Shown here: in pieces, positions 13,758-22,032 of the stretch
Layout of the letters: each line of letters starts with the position of its first letter
Position numbering within the stretch: position 1 is the stretch's first letter
From: JAKAWM01 sp049966695
GTDB taxonomy: Bacteria; Actinomycetota; Acidimicrobiia; Acidimicrobiales; Palsa-688
NCBI GenBank assembly: GCA_049966695.1
Contig: JBMFUG010000042.1
Span: 1-23,418 of the forward strand
DNA: 23,418 nt
Direction of reading: 5' to 3'
Made by a program: the position numbers and the translations under genes
The notes under the pieces: generated by a model
What the model saw: only the letters and a program-made list of their open reading frames with translations
What the model was told of the DNA's origin: nothing
Databases searched by the model: none

Positions 13758-14585
13758 TCAACCCCCTGTCAGGGAAAAATGCTGGTAGTCAGGGGAGGCG
13801 CTCCAGCGCCCGCCCCAGTACCAGCCGACCGAGGCAAATGCCCTGACCAGCACGCCTCCGGGGACCGCCATGCCCGGACGGACGTCTCGGCGGTCCAGGT
13901 ACGCAGCGCCGGAGGGCGGGATGATGGTGCGGCCGTCCACATAGGGATTTTGGACATCGTTGACGTCGATCGCCTCGCCGTACGCGTGCACCGACCACTT
14001 GGGCGGCCCTGGTGCCACTGCGTACCGGCAATTGAACCCAGAGGTGTCGTCGGCCGCCGCGGCCAGGTTGTCATTGCCGTGGTAGGCGTCTTCGGGCACC
14101 ATCTCGTAGATGGGGAAGCGCTGCTCGTAAAGTGCGCGGAAGACCTTTATAACCTGGCCGACGACCTTGACGTTGACCACCAGCCGGCCTATGTGGGGCC
14201 TGTGGTCAAAGCCCCAGTAGCTGACGTGCAGCATGCGCAATTGGCGCGGTGCCACCGGGCAACCCGGGTGCCAGGTATAGGGGACGTCGGCCGCGGTTAC
14301 CAGGGAAACGCTGGCAGAAAATGCAGGCACCCGAGGGGTGACTACCCGGGCCGGTGCTAGCTCAGCCGGTGCCTGCGCAGCCGCCGCGGGGCGGACAAGA
14401 GCGCCAAGGCCAGCAGTTAGAGCCAGGACCACGGCAAGGAGAAAGACGAGCGCCGTGGGCACGCGCAAAACACCTGAGCGGTAGTGTCCCCAGATGTCCC
14501 CAAGGCTACGCCAAGCAAGCACGAGGTGCCATGTGGCCACGTCAGTCAGGCCCGGCGAACAGGGCACCCGCAGGCTTGACCACAA
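13758..14585 (-). CDS. Secreted M15-family peptidoglycan peptidase (VanY/DacB-like)
   Basis: A Zn-dependent D-Ala-D-Ala carboxypeptidase or endolysin-like peptidase of the M15 family, trimming peptidoglycan stem peptides outside the membrane. The zinc set is complete: His and Asp in SVHAYGEAIDVND (H-x6-D) and the last His in PDYQHFSLTGG. Also typical are YWGFDHRPHIGRLVVN, VFRALYEQRFPIYEM, DDTSGFNCRY and NPYVDGRTIIPPSG. A hydrophobic export segment is VPTALVFLLAVVLALTAG, followed by an Ala/Pro-rich stretch. The start is uncertain: 14585 is the furthest TTG in frame, but a TTG at 14468 or a GTG at 14462 would put the signal peptide at the N-terminus and leave about 150 bases of shared promoter space with the divergent L,D-transpeptidase. 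Neither has a strong ribosome site. Confidence 0.88.
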   Translation of the reverse strand: MWSSLRVPCSPGLTDVATWHLVLAWRSLGDIWGHYRSGVLRVPTALVFLLAVVLALTAGLGALVRPAAAAQAPAELAPARVVTPRVPAFSASVSLVTAADVPYTWHPGCPVAPRQLRMLHVSYWGFDHRPHIGRLVVNVKVVGQVIKVFRALYEQRFPIYEMVPEDAYHGNDNLAAAADDTSGFNCRYAVAPGPPKWSVHAYGEAIDVNDVQNPYVDGRTIIPPSGAAYLDRRDVRPGMAVPGGVLVRAFASVGWYWGGRWSASPDYQHFSLTGG

Positions 14586-14617
14586 AATACTTGGCCGGCG
14601 GCCCTACCTTTTAGGCA

Positions 14618-15436
14618 GTGACCTGCTCGACCAGTACATGCTCGGCCAGCAAAGGCGCCCACGCTCTGCGTCTTTCGAAAAACAAGCCTTGGCGCCTGGC
14701 CCGAGGTGCCAGCGCACTGTTGTTGGCCATGACCGGCCTGGTAACGAGCGCAAGCCCCACGGCAGCTGCGCCCAACCGGCAGGGGCCGACTGCCAAAGAC
14801 CAGGCAAAGTGCCCCGCGAGCTTGGCCGACCAGCTTCGCCGCACAGGTACAGCGCGCCAGCTGGTCACGGTGGTAGGCCCGCGCATGGCAACGGTGTCGG
14901 CCACCGTCGAACTGTGGCAGCGCACAGGCTCCTGCTGGACAAAAGCTGGTGGCCCCTGGCCCGCCCTAATAGGGAGGAACGGCTTTTCCGACCACCATCG
15001 CGAAGGCGACGGCACCACGCCTACAGGCATGTACGCGATAGGCCCGACGGTCTACGGCAACGCCCCCAACCCGGGCACAAAGCTGCGCTACGAGCGGCTC
15101 ACCTGCGGGGACTGGTGGGACGAAGACCCAACTTCAAGGCAGTACAACACCTTTCAGCACCTGCCTTGTGGCCAAGCACCACCTTTTGGCGGCAACAGCG
15201 AGGCCCTATGGACCGAGACAACTGCGTACCCAAGTCTCATAGTCATCGAGTACAACATGCACCCGGTGGTCCCTTACGCGGGATCGGCCATCTTTGTCCA
15301 CGCCAACATCGGAGCACCGACGCAGGGCTGCGTGACCCTCCCGCTCGGCGAGCTTGACACCTTGCTGCGCTGGTTGCGCCCGTCTGCCTCGCCGCACATA
15401 GTCATGGGGCCGGCCGGCGAGGTCACACGGTTCTAA
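14618..15436 (+). CDS. Secreted L,D-transpeptidase (YkuD-like)
   Basis: A 272-aa exported enzyme of the YkuD superfamily, which cross-links peptidoglycan (3-3 links) or attaches proteins to it through a catalytic cysteine. A signal segment is near residues 27-50 (WRLARGASALLLAMTGLVTS). The catalytic part has DGTTPTGMYAIGPTVYG, LRYERLTCGDWWDED, IVIEYNMHPVVPYAGSAIFV and the active-site patch HANIGAPTQGCVTLP with His228 and Cys238. The patch reads T-Q-G-C where many members have S-H-G-C, as in the P-T-x-G-C subgroup. There are extra cysteines (in LTCGDW, LPCGQ, GSCW) that might form disulphides. The GTG at 14618 is adopted, with a weak AGG before it; the true start could be downstream, nearer the signal peptide. 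It is divergent to the M15 peptidase, and the pair would edit the same wall. Confidence 0.85.
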   Translation: MTCSTSTCSASKGAHALRLSKNKPWRLARGASALLLAMTGLVTSASPTAAAPNRQGPTAKDQAKCPASLADQLRRTGTARQLVTVVGPRMATVSATVELWQRTGSCWTKAGGPWPALIGRNGFSDHHREGDGTTPTGMYAIGPTVYGNAPNPGTKLRYERLTCGDWWDEDPTSRQYNTFQHLPCGQAPPFGGNSEALWTETTAYPSLIVIEYNMHPVVPYAGSAIFVHANIGAPTQGCVTLPLGELDTLLRWLRPSASPHIVMGPAGEVTRF

Positions 15437-15441
15437 CCCGG

Positions 15442-15489
15442 GGCGAAGGCCAGCCACTTGTCAACAGGCGAAGGCCAGGCGAAGGCCAG
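15442..15489. repeat. Three copies of a 12-bp repeat after the L,D-transpeptidase
   Basis: GGCGAAGGCCAG occurs at 15442, 15467 and 15478, just after the L,D-transpeptidase stop. A second short repeat (GCCCCGCACCTCG, twice near 15542 and 15566) follows. The 239-base gap to the next gene has no convincing gene; the repeats are its main content. Confidence 0.75.
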
Positions 15490-15675
15490 CCATCATCGCT
15501 CCCCCAGTGACGACCACGGCCGCGAGGACGCGCCAAGTCCTGCCCCGCACCTCGCCGACCGAGCTGCCCCGCACCTCGTCGAGCGCGCGCACGGGCTATA
15601 CAAGAACGGTGACCGTCACGAGCGAAGGCCTTTTCGGACCGGCCAGGACAGCACTGGGCGCGAGGCAATAGGCAG

Positions 15676-17682
15676 GTGACAACGAGCTGGCCCGTCGCCA
15701 AGCGCAAACGCACGGGCACGCACTTTCGGCCCGAGCCCCCCCCGGGACAGCCGTCGGGGCACCTGCGAACAAGCCCGCCGAGCAGGCCCCGCCGAGACAC
15801 CTTGGCCGGTTGGCCGAGCGTAGCCGCTGTGTCGGCGCTGGCGACCCTTTTCAGCTGGAGGGCTTCCCCGTGGCGGAGGGTCGGTGCCGGGCTGGACTCA
15901 TGGCAAGCCGGCCTGGCCATCGGCTTCGAGCACCACCTTCAGTGGGGACCACAGCTCGTGTTCACCTTTGGGCCATACGGCTTCGTCGAGGACATCCTGC
16001 CTTACTACCGGCTCACAGCAGCACTGGCCCTGCTCTACGCAGCGGCAGTCACCTGGGGGATCGCCGCCCTGACCGTGAAGGCACTTCGGCCCTCTTGCGG
16101 GCTCCTCCCGGCCGGGGTCATCACCTGGGGTTGCCTGGCCATTGCCGCCAACCTGATGGAGGCGCCCGAGCTAGCCCTGGCCCTGGCTTTCGGGCTGGCC
16201 CTAGCCGTGCTTTCGTCGAGGAGCGCCAGGGCACGGCTTTGGCTCCTGGGGACCTTGGGCGCATTGGCCGGCTTCCAGCTCCTGGTCGAAGTGAACGTGG
16301 GGCTGGTCACGGCCGGGTTGGCAGCCCTGGCAGCCGTCTCGGGCTTCTGGTCGCCCGGTACTGCCCAGCCGGTTGCTGGAACAGCGCGCTGGCAGGGGCT
16401 CGCGGTGGCCGCTGGCACCATGGTGGGGACGCTCCTGGTCGCCTGGGCCGCAGCTAGCCAGAGCCTCGGCAACTTGGTGAGCTACTTCAAAGGGTCTTTG
16501 TCGATCGCAGCCGGCTATGCCTCGGCAATGGGCTTATCGACCGGGCGCCAGGCCGAAGACTGGTACGCGCTCGTGGTCGGCCTGCTGACCGTGACCGTCT
16601 ATGCGCTAGGAGCACGAGGGCGACCACTAACAGAAAAGGTCCTCCTGGCGCTTATGCTCGGCGGCCTGGGATGGGAAGCCGTGAAAGAAGGTTTCGTCCG
16701 CCACGACATGCACGACCTCACCTTCTTTGGCCTTGCGTTGGTCGTCCTCGCACTGGCCCGCCTCCCACGCCGCCTCATCGCGCTGCAAGTAGGCGCTATC
16801 GGGTTCGCTGCCGTGGTGGCCTGCATCGCCAGTGGCACTGTGCCGGCTTCGCTCCGTTCGCCTCGCCAAGATGTGAGCTCGGCCGTCCGGGAGGTGCAGG
16901 ACCTCTCGAGTACGAAGAGCTGGGCGTTGGTGGCAGCAAAGGCACGCCGCCAGCTCCTGGCCTCGGGCGACGCCCTGCCGTCGCAGCTCCTTGGTGCTTT
17001 AGCAGGCAAGACAGTCGCTGCACTGCCCTGGGAGGACGGCCTGACGTACGTGTACCCTCAGCTGCACTGGGACCCCGAACCAGTCCTCCAGGGCTACAGC
17101 GCTTACACCGCTTACCTCGACGACCTCGACGCTTCGTTCCTGTCATCGCCACGGGCACCTCAAAGGATCCTCTACCAGCTTGAGGCTCTCGACGGCCGGG
17201 ACCCATGGTCCGACCCGCCAGCGACCCTGGAGGCCATGTACTGCCACTACGTCCAGGCCGGGGTCAGCGGTCACTGGCAGTTGCTCCAGCACGTGGCCAA
17301 CCGTTGCGGGCCGCCCCGGGCGATCGGCCGAGCCTCCGCCCGCTTCGGTGAGCCGATCAGGGTGCCGCCAGCTCACGGGGAAATGGTGACAGCCGCCTTT
17401 TCCTTGAGCTCGCCACTGCTGGCTCGGGCCGAAGGTGCCCTCCTGAAACCACCTCCACTACACCTCACGACATGGTCGGGGCCACGGCCACGCTCCTTTA
17501 CTTACCGGTTCGTCCCCGGGACCGCACAGGGCCCGCACGTGCTCGCCGTCCCAGCATCGCTTGGCTACTCGCCTGTTTTCTCGCCGCCCAAGGTGCGCCA
17601 AGTCGAGATCTCTGGCGGCGGTTGGGAGCGCGGGCAGGGCCGCATCGAGGTCACTTTTTACGCGCGAAGCCTGGCACGCTAA
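15676..17682 (+). CDS. Large multi-spanning membrane protein, GT-C-like layout
   Basis: A 668-aa membrane protein of unassigned family. Residues 1-45 are basic and Pro-rich (cytoplasmic). From about 48 to 395 come around ten hydrophobic segments, e.g. LTAALALLYAAAVTWGIAAL, APELALALAFGLALAVLSS, GLAVAAGTMVGTLLVAWAAA, FFGLALVVLALARLP and IGFAAVVACIASGTVP. Residues about 400-668 are a soluble, probably outside domain. A first outside loop has GLDSWQAGLAIGFEHHLQWG followed by FTFGPYGFVEDILPYY. This acidic start plus a TYGPLGF-like box recalls membrane proteins with the GT-C layout (lipid-linked sugar transferases), but I do not see a sure GT-C motif, so the role is open. The GTG start follows GAGG at some distance. 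It is on the same strand as the L,D-transpeptidase, 239 bases downstream, and converges on the Xre gene. Confidence 0.78.
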   Translation: MTTSWPVAKRKRTGTHFRPEPPPGQPSGHLRTSPPSRPRRDTLAGWPSVAAVSALATLFSWRASPWRRVGAGLDSWQAGLAIGFEHHLQWGPQLVFTFGPYGFVEDILPYYRLTAALALLYAAAVTWGIAALTVKALRPSCGLLPAGVITWGCLAIAANLMEAPELALALAFGLALAVLSSRSARARLWLLGTLGALAGFQLLVEVNVGLVTAGLAALAAVSGFWSPGTAQPVAGTARWQGLAVAAGTMVGTLLVAWAAASQSLGNLVSYFKGSLSIAAGYASAMGLSTGRQAEDWYALVVGLLTVTVYALGARGRPLTEKVLLALMLGGLGWEAVKEGFVRHDMHDLTFFGLALVVLALARLPRRLIALQVGAIGFAAVVACIASGTVPASLRSPRQDVSSAVREVQDLSSTKSWALVAAKARRQLLASGDALPSQLLGALAGKTVAALPWEDGLTYVYPQLHWDPEPVLQGYSAYTAYLDDLDASFLSSPRAPQRILYQLEALDGRDPWSDPPATLEAMYCHYVQAGVSGHWQLLQHVANRCGPPRAIGRASARFGEPIRVPPAHGEMVTAAFSLSSPLLARAEGALLKPPPLHLTTWSGPRPRSFTYRFVPGTAQGPHVLAVPASLGYSPVFSPPKVRQVEISGGGWERGQGRIEVTFYARSLAR

Positions 17683-17706
17683 AGAAGAAAGAGCGTGGCA
17701 CGCTAA
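17672..17706. repeat. 11-bp direct repeat containing the membrane-protein stop codon
   Basis: TGGCACGCTAA at 17672-17682 includes the stop of the membrane protein and recurs at 17696-17706. As with the beta-propeller gene, the end of a coding region is duplicated just outside it. The remaining 130 bases up to the Xre gene hold no recognisable feature. Confidence 0.7.
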
Positions 17707-17839
17707 GCGGCCAGGAGCGTCGGCCAGTAGACAGCCGGCGCTCGCCCGGCTCGTGGCCCCAGTGCCCCCTCGGACCAGGTCTTCAGGCGACAAAGAGCAG
17801 CGTCTTAGCGAGGAGGGACCGCACCTCTACCAGTCCCCC

Positions 17840-18289
17840 TCACTCGACGGGCGTCTTTGCGGCCACGTTCCGCATGCGGACGACCAGCGCTGCGGACGGC
17901 GTCACTTTCCCCGACATATAAGTCGATAGTCGTGAGGCCGAGGTGCCGGTCCGTTCGGCGAACTCCGAGCACTTCAACCCAGAACGGCCGACCAGCGCTT
18001 GGATCTCTCTCGCGACTGCTTCCCGCTCAGCCTGTACGGCCCGCGCTCGGGCTGCCTTCAGCGCTTCAGCGAAAAGGGGCCCCACACCATAAGGGAGCCC
18101 GAGCCCCAAAGCCTCCTCGACTTGTCGGGCGACCGTCCCCCACGGGTCGGCGTTGATGGCACGGACCAGCCGTCGCCAGTCGGGCACCGTCCCTCGCTCC
18201 AGCGCTGCGAGCACGCCCTCGAAGGGCCATGTCTCGACGGGATCGTCAGGCGAGGCGTCGACGTTGCGGAAATGCAGCGTGCTCGGCAT
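17840..18289 (-). CDS. Xre-type HTH protein, putative antitoxin
   Basis: A 149-aa protein. The start at 18289 is chosen because GGAGG lies seven bases before the ATG and the ATG overlaps the stop of the nucleotidyltransferase gene by one base (TGATG), giving translational coupling; a longer open frame upstream is not needed. Residues 1-90 are a helical N-terminal part (WPFEGVLAALERGTVPDWRR, ADPWGTVARQVEEAL, FAEALKAARARAVQAEREAV). Residues about 103-140 are the helix-turn-helix (CSEFAERTGTSASRLSTYMS, GKVTPSAALVVRMRN), the Cro/CI type. The HTH is at the C-terminus, unlike most phage-type repressors, which have it first. It probably counteracts the neighbour and represses the pair. It converges on the membrane protein gene. 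Confidence 0.72.
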   Translation of the reverse strand: MPSTLHFRNVDASPDDPVETWPFEGVLAALERGTVPDWRRLVRAINADPWGTVARQVEEALGLGLPYGVGPLFAEALKAARARAVQAEREAVAREIQALVGRSGLKCSEFAERTGTSASRLSTYMSGKVTPSAALVVRMRNVAAKTPVE

Positions 18290-19083
18290 CACCCCGCCTC
18301 CACCATTTTGAGAGCCAACTGCTTGCAGAAGCCGACGACATCGGCCCAGTTCACCCAACGGGCGTCCAGCCCCTTGTAACGGTTGAGCTGGGTAGTTGCC
18401 CGTGCGTCCCTTGGGCGGGGATCTGAGAGCTGGCGGGCCAACTGCGTGGCTACGCCTTCGGCGTCGGCGCCGGCGACCCGTTGGTCCCCGTAGTAAGCGT
18501 CGATCCCGGCAAGGACCGAAGCCGCGTGCTCAAGACCGCAGCGCTCAGCGAGAGCGACGACGTCGAGGTAGTCCCTCGTCTGGTTGCGGCGCACGATGAG
18601 GTACGCCTTTACCCGCAGGATCTCGTCCGGTGTCGGCACCCGGACACGTTCACCAGAAGGGAGCTCGACGTTGGTGACCTCAAGCGGGACCTTACGGATG
18701 AGCTGGCGAACTCCGGTCTCGATCCCACCGAGCTCCCCAAGGATGAGCTTGCCCGGCTCTACGCGGTTGGTCACCCAGCCGTCAGTGGCCTCGACCGCTT
18801 CGAGGACGGCATCAAAGCGTTCTTCGAGGTCGGCCAAAACGTGGTCGTGGTCGAGAGAGTCTCGATGGTTGGCCCATAACGCCGCTGCGGAGCCACCGAC
18901 GAGCACTGCGTCCGGCACGACCCGTTGGAGCTTTGCAGCCGACTCCAGCACCCGCCCGAGCAGCTGGCGATCGGCACCTGGTGGCGCCGAGTGCTCCTCA
19001 AGGTGCAGGCTGGCAGCTTCCGGTCCACCCGTGGGGACGACTTGCCCGCCGGTCGGGATACCCTTCGGTCTGCGGTTGACCAC
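18289..19083 (-). CDS. AbiEii-like nucleotidyltransferase, putative toxin
   Basis: A 264-aa protein with a DNA-polymerase-beta-like nucleotidyltransferase fold related to the AbiEii/DUF1814 toxins. Seen: VLVGGSAAALWANHRDSLDHDH (residues 60-81, here written in parts as VLVGGSAAALWA and RDSLDHDH), giving the Gly-Gly-Ser and the Asp-x-Asp metal pair. A Lys in ILRVKAYLIVRRNQ (about 159) and RDYLDVVALAER (about 170) follow, as in the family's later motifs. AbiEii toxins modify tRNA acceptor ends or other targets with nucleotides; the target here is unknown. The GTG at 19083 is chosen because TATGCT, a -10-like box, ends six bases before it, pointing to a leaderless mRNA; the frame is also open up to 19137. 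Its stop overlaps the start of the Xre gene, so the toxin-like gene comes first, the reverse of most AbiE operons. Confidence 0.75.
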   Translation of the reverse strand: MVNRRPKGIPTGGQVVPTGGPEAASLHLEEHSAPPGADRQLLGRVLESAAKLQRVVPDAVLVGGSAAALWANHRDSLDHDHVLADLEERFDAVLEAVEATDGWVTNRVEPGKLILGELGGIETGVRQLIRKVPLEVTNVELPSGERVRVPTPDEILRVKAYLIVRRNQTRDYLDVVALAERCGLEHAASVLAGIDAYYGDQRVAGADAEGVATQLARQLSDPRPRDARATTQLNRYKGLDARWVNWADVVGFCKQLALKMVEAG

Positions 19084-19089
19084 AAAGGC

Positions 19090-19116
19090 AGCATACCAGA
19101 TCCGATAACTTCTCAA
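19090..19116 (-). promoter_or_regulatory. Probable leaderless promoter of the nucleotidyltransferase-Xre pair
   Basis: On the minus strand TTGAGA (19116-19111) and TATGCT (19095-19090) are 15 bases apart, with TGG before the -10 making an extended-10 (TGGTATGCT). The GTG start begins six bases after the -10, so transcription would start at or next to the codon. Confidence 0.45.
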
Positions 19117-19163
19117 GCGGCGACCTGTGCGGACCAATGCCCTGTGCGAGCCAGTGCCCTGAC

Positions 19164-19191
19164 CGGTGCCGACCGCTCTCGGGCGGCACCG
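19164..19191 (-). terminator. Hairpin after the first surface-protein gene
   Basis: CGGTGCCG (19164-19171) and CGGCACCG (19184-19191) form a perfect 8-bp stem with a 12-base loop, between the surface-protein stop at 19238 and the nucleotidyltransferase promoter. There is no T-run. It may end the surface-protein message and insulate the downstream pair. Confidence 0.45.
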
Positions 19192-19237
19192 ACCGGCAGA
19201 AAACCTCAGCCCGCGGCAAGGCCTCCAGCAGGCAGCC

Positions 19238-21898
19238 CTAAGACCCCGAGTAGGGGAACTCCACTATCAGCCCACCGGTCGTAGGCACCGGCACCGCCGC
19301 CGTACCGCCGTAGCCGTCCTGGGTTAGCTGGCTCATGGCCTTGAACGGGAAAAGGTTGCCACCGCTCGCTACGTACACCGCGCCCCCTCCGAGCACCGTG
19401 AGCACCGTACCGTCAGCTACCTTCGCTTCCACCTGAGCCATGCTTACGGGCCCGCTCAGCGGCGTGGCCCTGTCGGCCGCCCGCAAGGCAGCGAGCTTGG
19501 CCGGGCTCGGTACGCCGAAGGCCCGGCCACCGGCGAACACGTAGTAGGTGCCGTACGACGAAACGATCGCCCCGTCGGCGCTAGTGGCCAGCGCACTGAG
19601 CGCGGCCCCGGCCTGGCCAGCGGTCTCACCCTGCGGCAGGCCCCCAAAGCTCGGGACGGTCACGGTGAGCGCTGCGTCATAGCCGTCCGAGTGGAACTGC
19701 TTGGGCGTGGCAAAGCCGTGCAGCTCGCCGTCGTTGCCAACGGCCCAGATGGCCCAGTCGCCATTGACCGGCCCAGTACTGATGAGCGTCCCAGGTCGCG
19801 GCGGCTTCGTGGGCACGACGGCGCCAGGGACAGCTGTCTGGACCGTGGCCGGGTCAACTTTCTCCAGTGCTGCGAGCACCTTGGGAGAAGGGACGGCAAA
19901 GCCGTGACCACCGGCAAAAACGTAGATGGTGCCAGCGAAGTTGACGAGCGCCCCGTTTGGGTAAGTGGCGTTGGCACCGGGGAAGCTGACCTCGGGGGTC
20001 ACCAAGCCCTCGGTCCCGGCCGACGTCGAGTTGGAAGCAACCGTGTCGGCGCCCAGCTCCAGGCTGTAAGTGCCCCCTGGTGGGTTCACCACGGTCGCCA
20101 TCGTCAGGCTGAGCGTGTCGCCAGCGGCAATGTTGCTCGACAGGTTGTAGACGACATCGTCAGTGCCAGCGCCGGAGAGCGCGCTCAACGTTTGCGAGCC
20201 CGATGCTGTGGTCGAGTCGACAAGGGTGGCCGTGCCCGGTAGCTCTGTACCCGAAGGGCTGGCCCCCGCCACCTTGACCTCGATCGTGTCCACCCCAGCG
20301 ACAAGCGCATCAGCTGCCTTGAAGGTCCCGACCGTGTAGGAGGCCAAGGTGCCTGGCGTGCTCGGCGTGACGGTCACGACGGTGGCCCCGCTGCTAAGCG
20401 TCGAGGAGCTGATCGTGTAGGCAACCGCGTTGTAGGCGGCCAGCGGGTCGCCCGTAGTCCTGACCGACAGCCCGTTGCTGCCGCTGAAGGTGCCCCCGGC
20501 CGGGTTGGTCACGTTGAAGACGGTGACGGTCACTGAGTCGCCGTCTGAAAAGCTAAGCGTGGTAGGCACGGCGACCGTGTCGTCGGTAGAGACGGTGCTC
20601 GTAACGCTCATAAGGGCACGGCTGACCACCTGCGTGGCACCGCTTGTCGAGTCCACGACCTCCGCGCCCGTAGCGCTCCCAAAATCGGTCCCGCTCGGGC
20701 CCTCGATCGTGACGGTCCCGCCAGACGGCATTGCTCCCGTCCCGCTCAACGTGAAACCTATCGTGTAGGCGGCGGTCGCCAGGGCTGCGGTATTGGACAC
20801 CCCGACCGTCACGCCCAGCACAGTCTGGCCGAAGCTGACGGGCCCGGCCGTCGTGAAGGCATTGCCCAAGGCCCCAAAGCTGACCCCGAAGTAGTCGGTC
20901 TCCGAAGAGGTCGGGTTGGTGCCGGTCACGGTAACGGCCAACTTGTCCCCCAAAGGCACCGTGCTCGACAGGCTAAGCGTGGCGCCCCCGGTGAAAGTGC
21001 GCCCGCTTTGCACGGGCGCAACGCCGGTCACGCTCAGCTTGGCCGACGTTGTCGTGTCCACCACCGTGTAGCTGGCCGGGGTTTGGGAAAACACAAGACC
21101 GCCTGTGCCTCCGTTGTCGTTGCTACCGGGGGTACACGGTCCGCTAGGCGGGCCGTCCCCAGTGTCACACGCCTGGACGGTTATCGAACTGCTAGCAGCC
21201 CCTACGGGCACGTTGCTGAGCGTGTAGACGGCCCCCTGGCCAAGCGCTGGCGTGGAGGCGGTAGCTGCGGCTGGCGCCGACGAAGACACGATGGCGACCG
21301 GCGTGGTCGTTGTCGCGTAACCAGGGTTGGCCGAAGTCTGCACGCTGAACGTGTACGCCCCGGCCACTGGGTTGGAAGCCGCGAAGGTCAGCATCACGCT
21401 GTCGCCAGCGTTGATGCCTCCTGAGCCGCCGAGGTAGACGACAAGCGGGCTTGTCGAGCTGGCCGGTAGCAAAAAGCCGTTGGTAGTCGTGGCCGAAAAA
21501 ATGTAGCCAGTCGAAAGGTCCACGACGCCCACGCTTGCTGGCGACAGCGCTGACACGATCCCGTTGCCAGCGCCAGCGGAGTCCTCCACGTCTATATAGG
21601 CAGTGCTGGCCCCCTTCACAGGGGTGGCGGACAGGGCAGATGGGGTCGTAAACCGGACGGTGTAGTTGCCCGTCCCCGGCGTCGTGGCGGGCCACACCGA
21701 GGCAGAGACGTTGCTAACCGTCCCAGCTGCGCCGGTGATCGTGTAGGCCTGTGTCTCGACAGCAGGGAACGAAGCCCCAAAGGACACGGGCACCGAAACG
21801 TTCGCAACGCCCCATGAGCCCGCCGCCAGCGCCAACGCTCCCGCCAGAAGTTTGGCCCACCTGCCGGCCACCCACGCGGCCCGGCTAGCACCCTGCAT
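19238..21898 (-). CDS. Giant secreted surface protein A, repeat-built
   Basis: An 886-aa exported protein. Residues 1 to about 32 are a signal peptide (WAKLLAGALALAAGSWGVAN). Residues about 35-640 are Ser/Thr/Gly/Val-rich beta modules; at least four carry the text GD.(V/L).(L/V)T....NP.(G)(A/G).(Y/F), e.g. AGDSVMLTFAASNPVAGAYT, DGDSVTVTVFNVTNPAGGTF and AGDTLSLTMATVVNPPGGTY, like Ig-type surface repeats. Residues 648-886 are four shorter repeats in an A-B-A-B order: type A has YVFAGG.AFGVPSP.KLAAL, type B has GELHGFATPKQFHSDGYDAA or GGNLFPFKAMSQLTQDGYGG. There is no LPXTG, SLH or other known anchor. Two cysteines flank a Gly/Pro loop (QACDTGDGPPSGPCTPG). AAAGGGAGGG precedes the ATG at 21898. 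It follows a paralogue on the same strand. Likely an S-layer-like or adhesive protein; the role is inferred. Confidence 0.82.
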   Translation of the reverse strand: MQGASRAAWVAGRWAKLLAGALALAAGSWGVANVSVPVSFGASFPAVETQAYTITGAAGTVSNVSASVWPATTPGTGNYTVRFTTPSALSATPVKGASTAYIDVEDSAGAGNGIVSALSPASVGVVDLSTGYIFSATTTNGFLLPASSTSPLVVYLGGSGGINAGDSVMLTFAASNPVAGAYTFSVQTSANPGYATTTTPVAIVSSSAPAAATASTPALGQGAVYTLSNVPVGAASSSITVQACDTGDGPPSGPCTPGSNDNGGTGGLVFSQTPASYTVVDTTTSAKLSVTGVAPVQSGRTFTGGATLSLSSTVPLGDKLAVTVTGTNPTSSETDYFGVSFGALGNAFTTAGPVSFGQTVLGVTVGVSNTAALATAAYTIGFTLSGTGAMPSGGTVTIEGPSGTDFGSATGAEVVDSTSGATQVVSRALMSVTSTVSTDDTVAVPTTLSFSDGDSVTVTVFNVTNPAGGTFSGSNGLSVRTTGDPLAAYNAVAYTISSSTLSSGATVVTVTPSTPGTLASYTVGTFKAADALVAGVDTIEVKVAGASPSGTELPGTATLVDSTTASGSQTLSALSGAGTDDVVYNLSSNIAAGDTLSLTMATVVNPPGGTYSLELGADTVASNSTSAGTEGLVTPEVSFPGANATYPNGALVNFAGTIYVFAGGHGFAVPSPKVLAALEKVDPATVQTAVPGAVVPTKPPRPGTLISTGPVNGDWAIWAVGNDGELHGFATPKQFHSDGYDAALTVTVPSFGGLPQGETAGQAGAALSALATSADGAIVSSYGTYYVFAGGRAFGVPSPAKLAALRAADRATPLSGPVSMAQVEAKVADGTVLTVLGGGAVYVASGGNLFPFKAMSQLTQDGYGGTAAVPVPTTGGLIVEFPYSGS

Positions 21899-21944
21899 CA
21901 GATCTCGCCCTCCCTTTCAAGCATTCGCAGTTCTCGCCCAAAAC

Positions 21945-21976
21945 AGGAGGGCGGCCCTTGTGGGGACCGCCCTCCT
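21945..21976 (-). terminator. Rho-independent terminator between the tandem surface genes
   Basis: AGGAGGGCGG (21945-21954) pairs perfectly with CCGCCCTCCT (21967-21976), extended by CCC/GGG inside. Read on the minus strand, the stem is followed by TGTTTT, as a terminator for the upstream paralogue should be. A second, weaker stem (CCGGCC/GGCCGG, 21995-22016) lies between this and the stop at 22033. Confidence 0.72.
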
Positions 21977-22032
21977 TCGTTACTGGTCGGTTGACCGGCC
22001 AGCGGTCACCGGCCGGCTTTGGCTCCTAGAAG

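Noticed and set aside
15461..15592. A 43-aa minus-strand frame with a hydrophobic stretch (WRVLAAVVVTGGAMMAGL)
   Set aside because: It has no ribosome site or promoter, lies across the short repeats of this gap, and ends inside them. It could be a real membrane peptide, but the support is too thin to list.
15423..15920. A 165-aa minus-strand open frame over the start of the membrane-protein gene
   Set aside because: Arg/Gly/Cys-rich composition typical of an antisense shadow; it overlaps a clear coding start and repeats.
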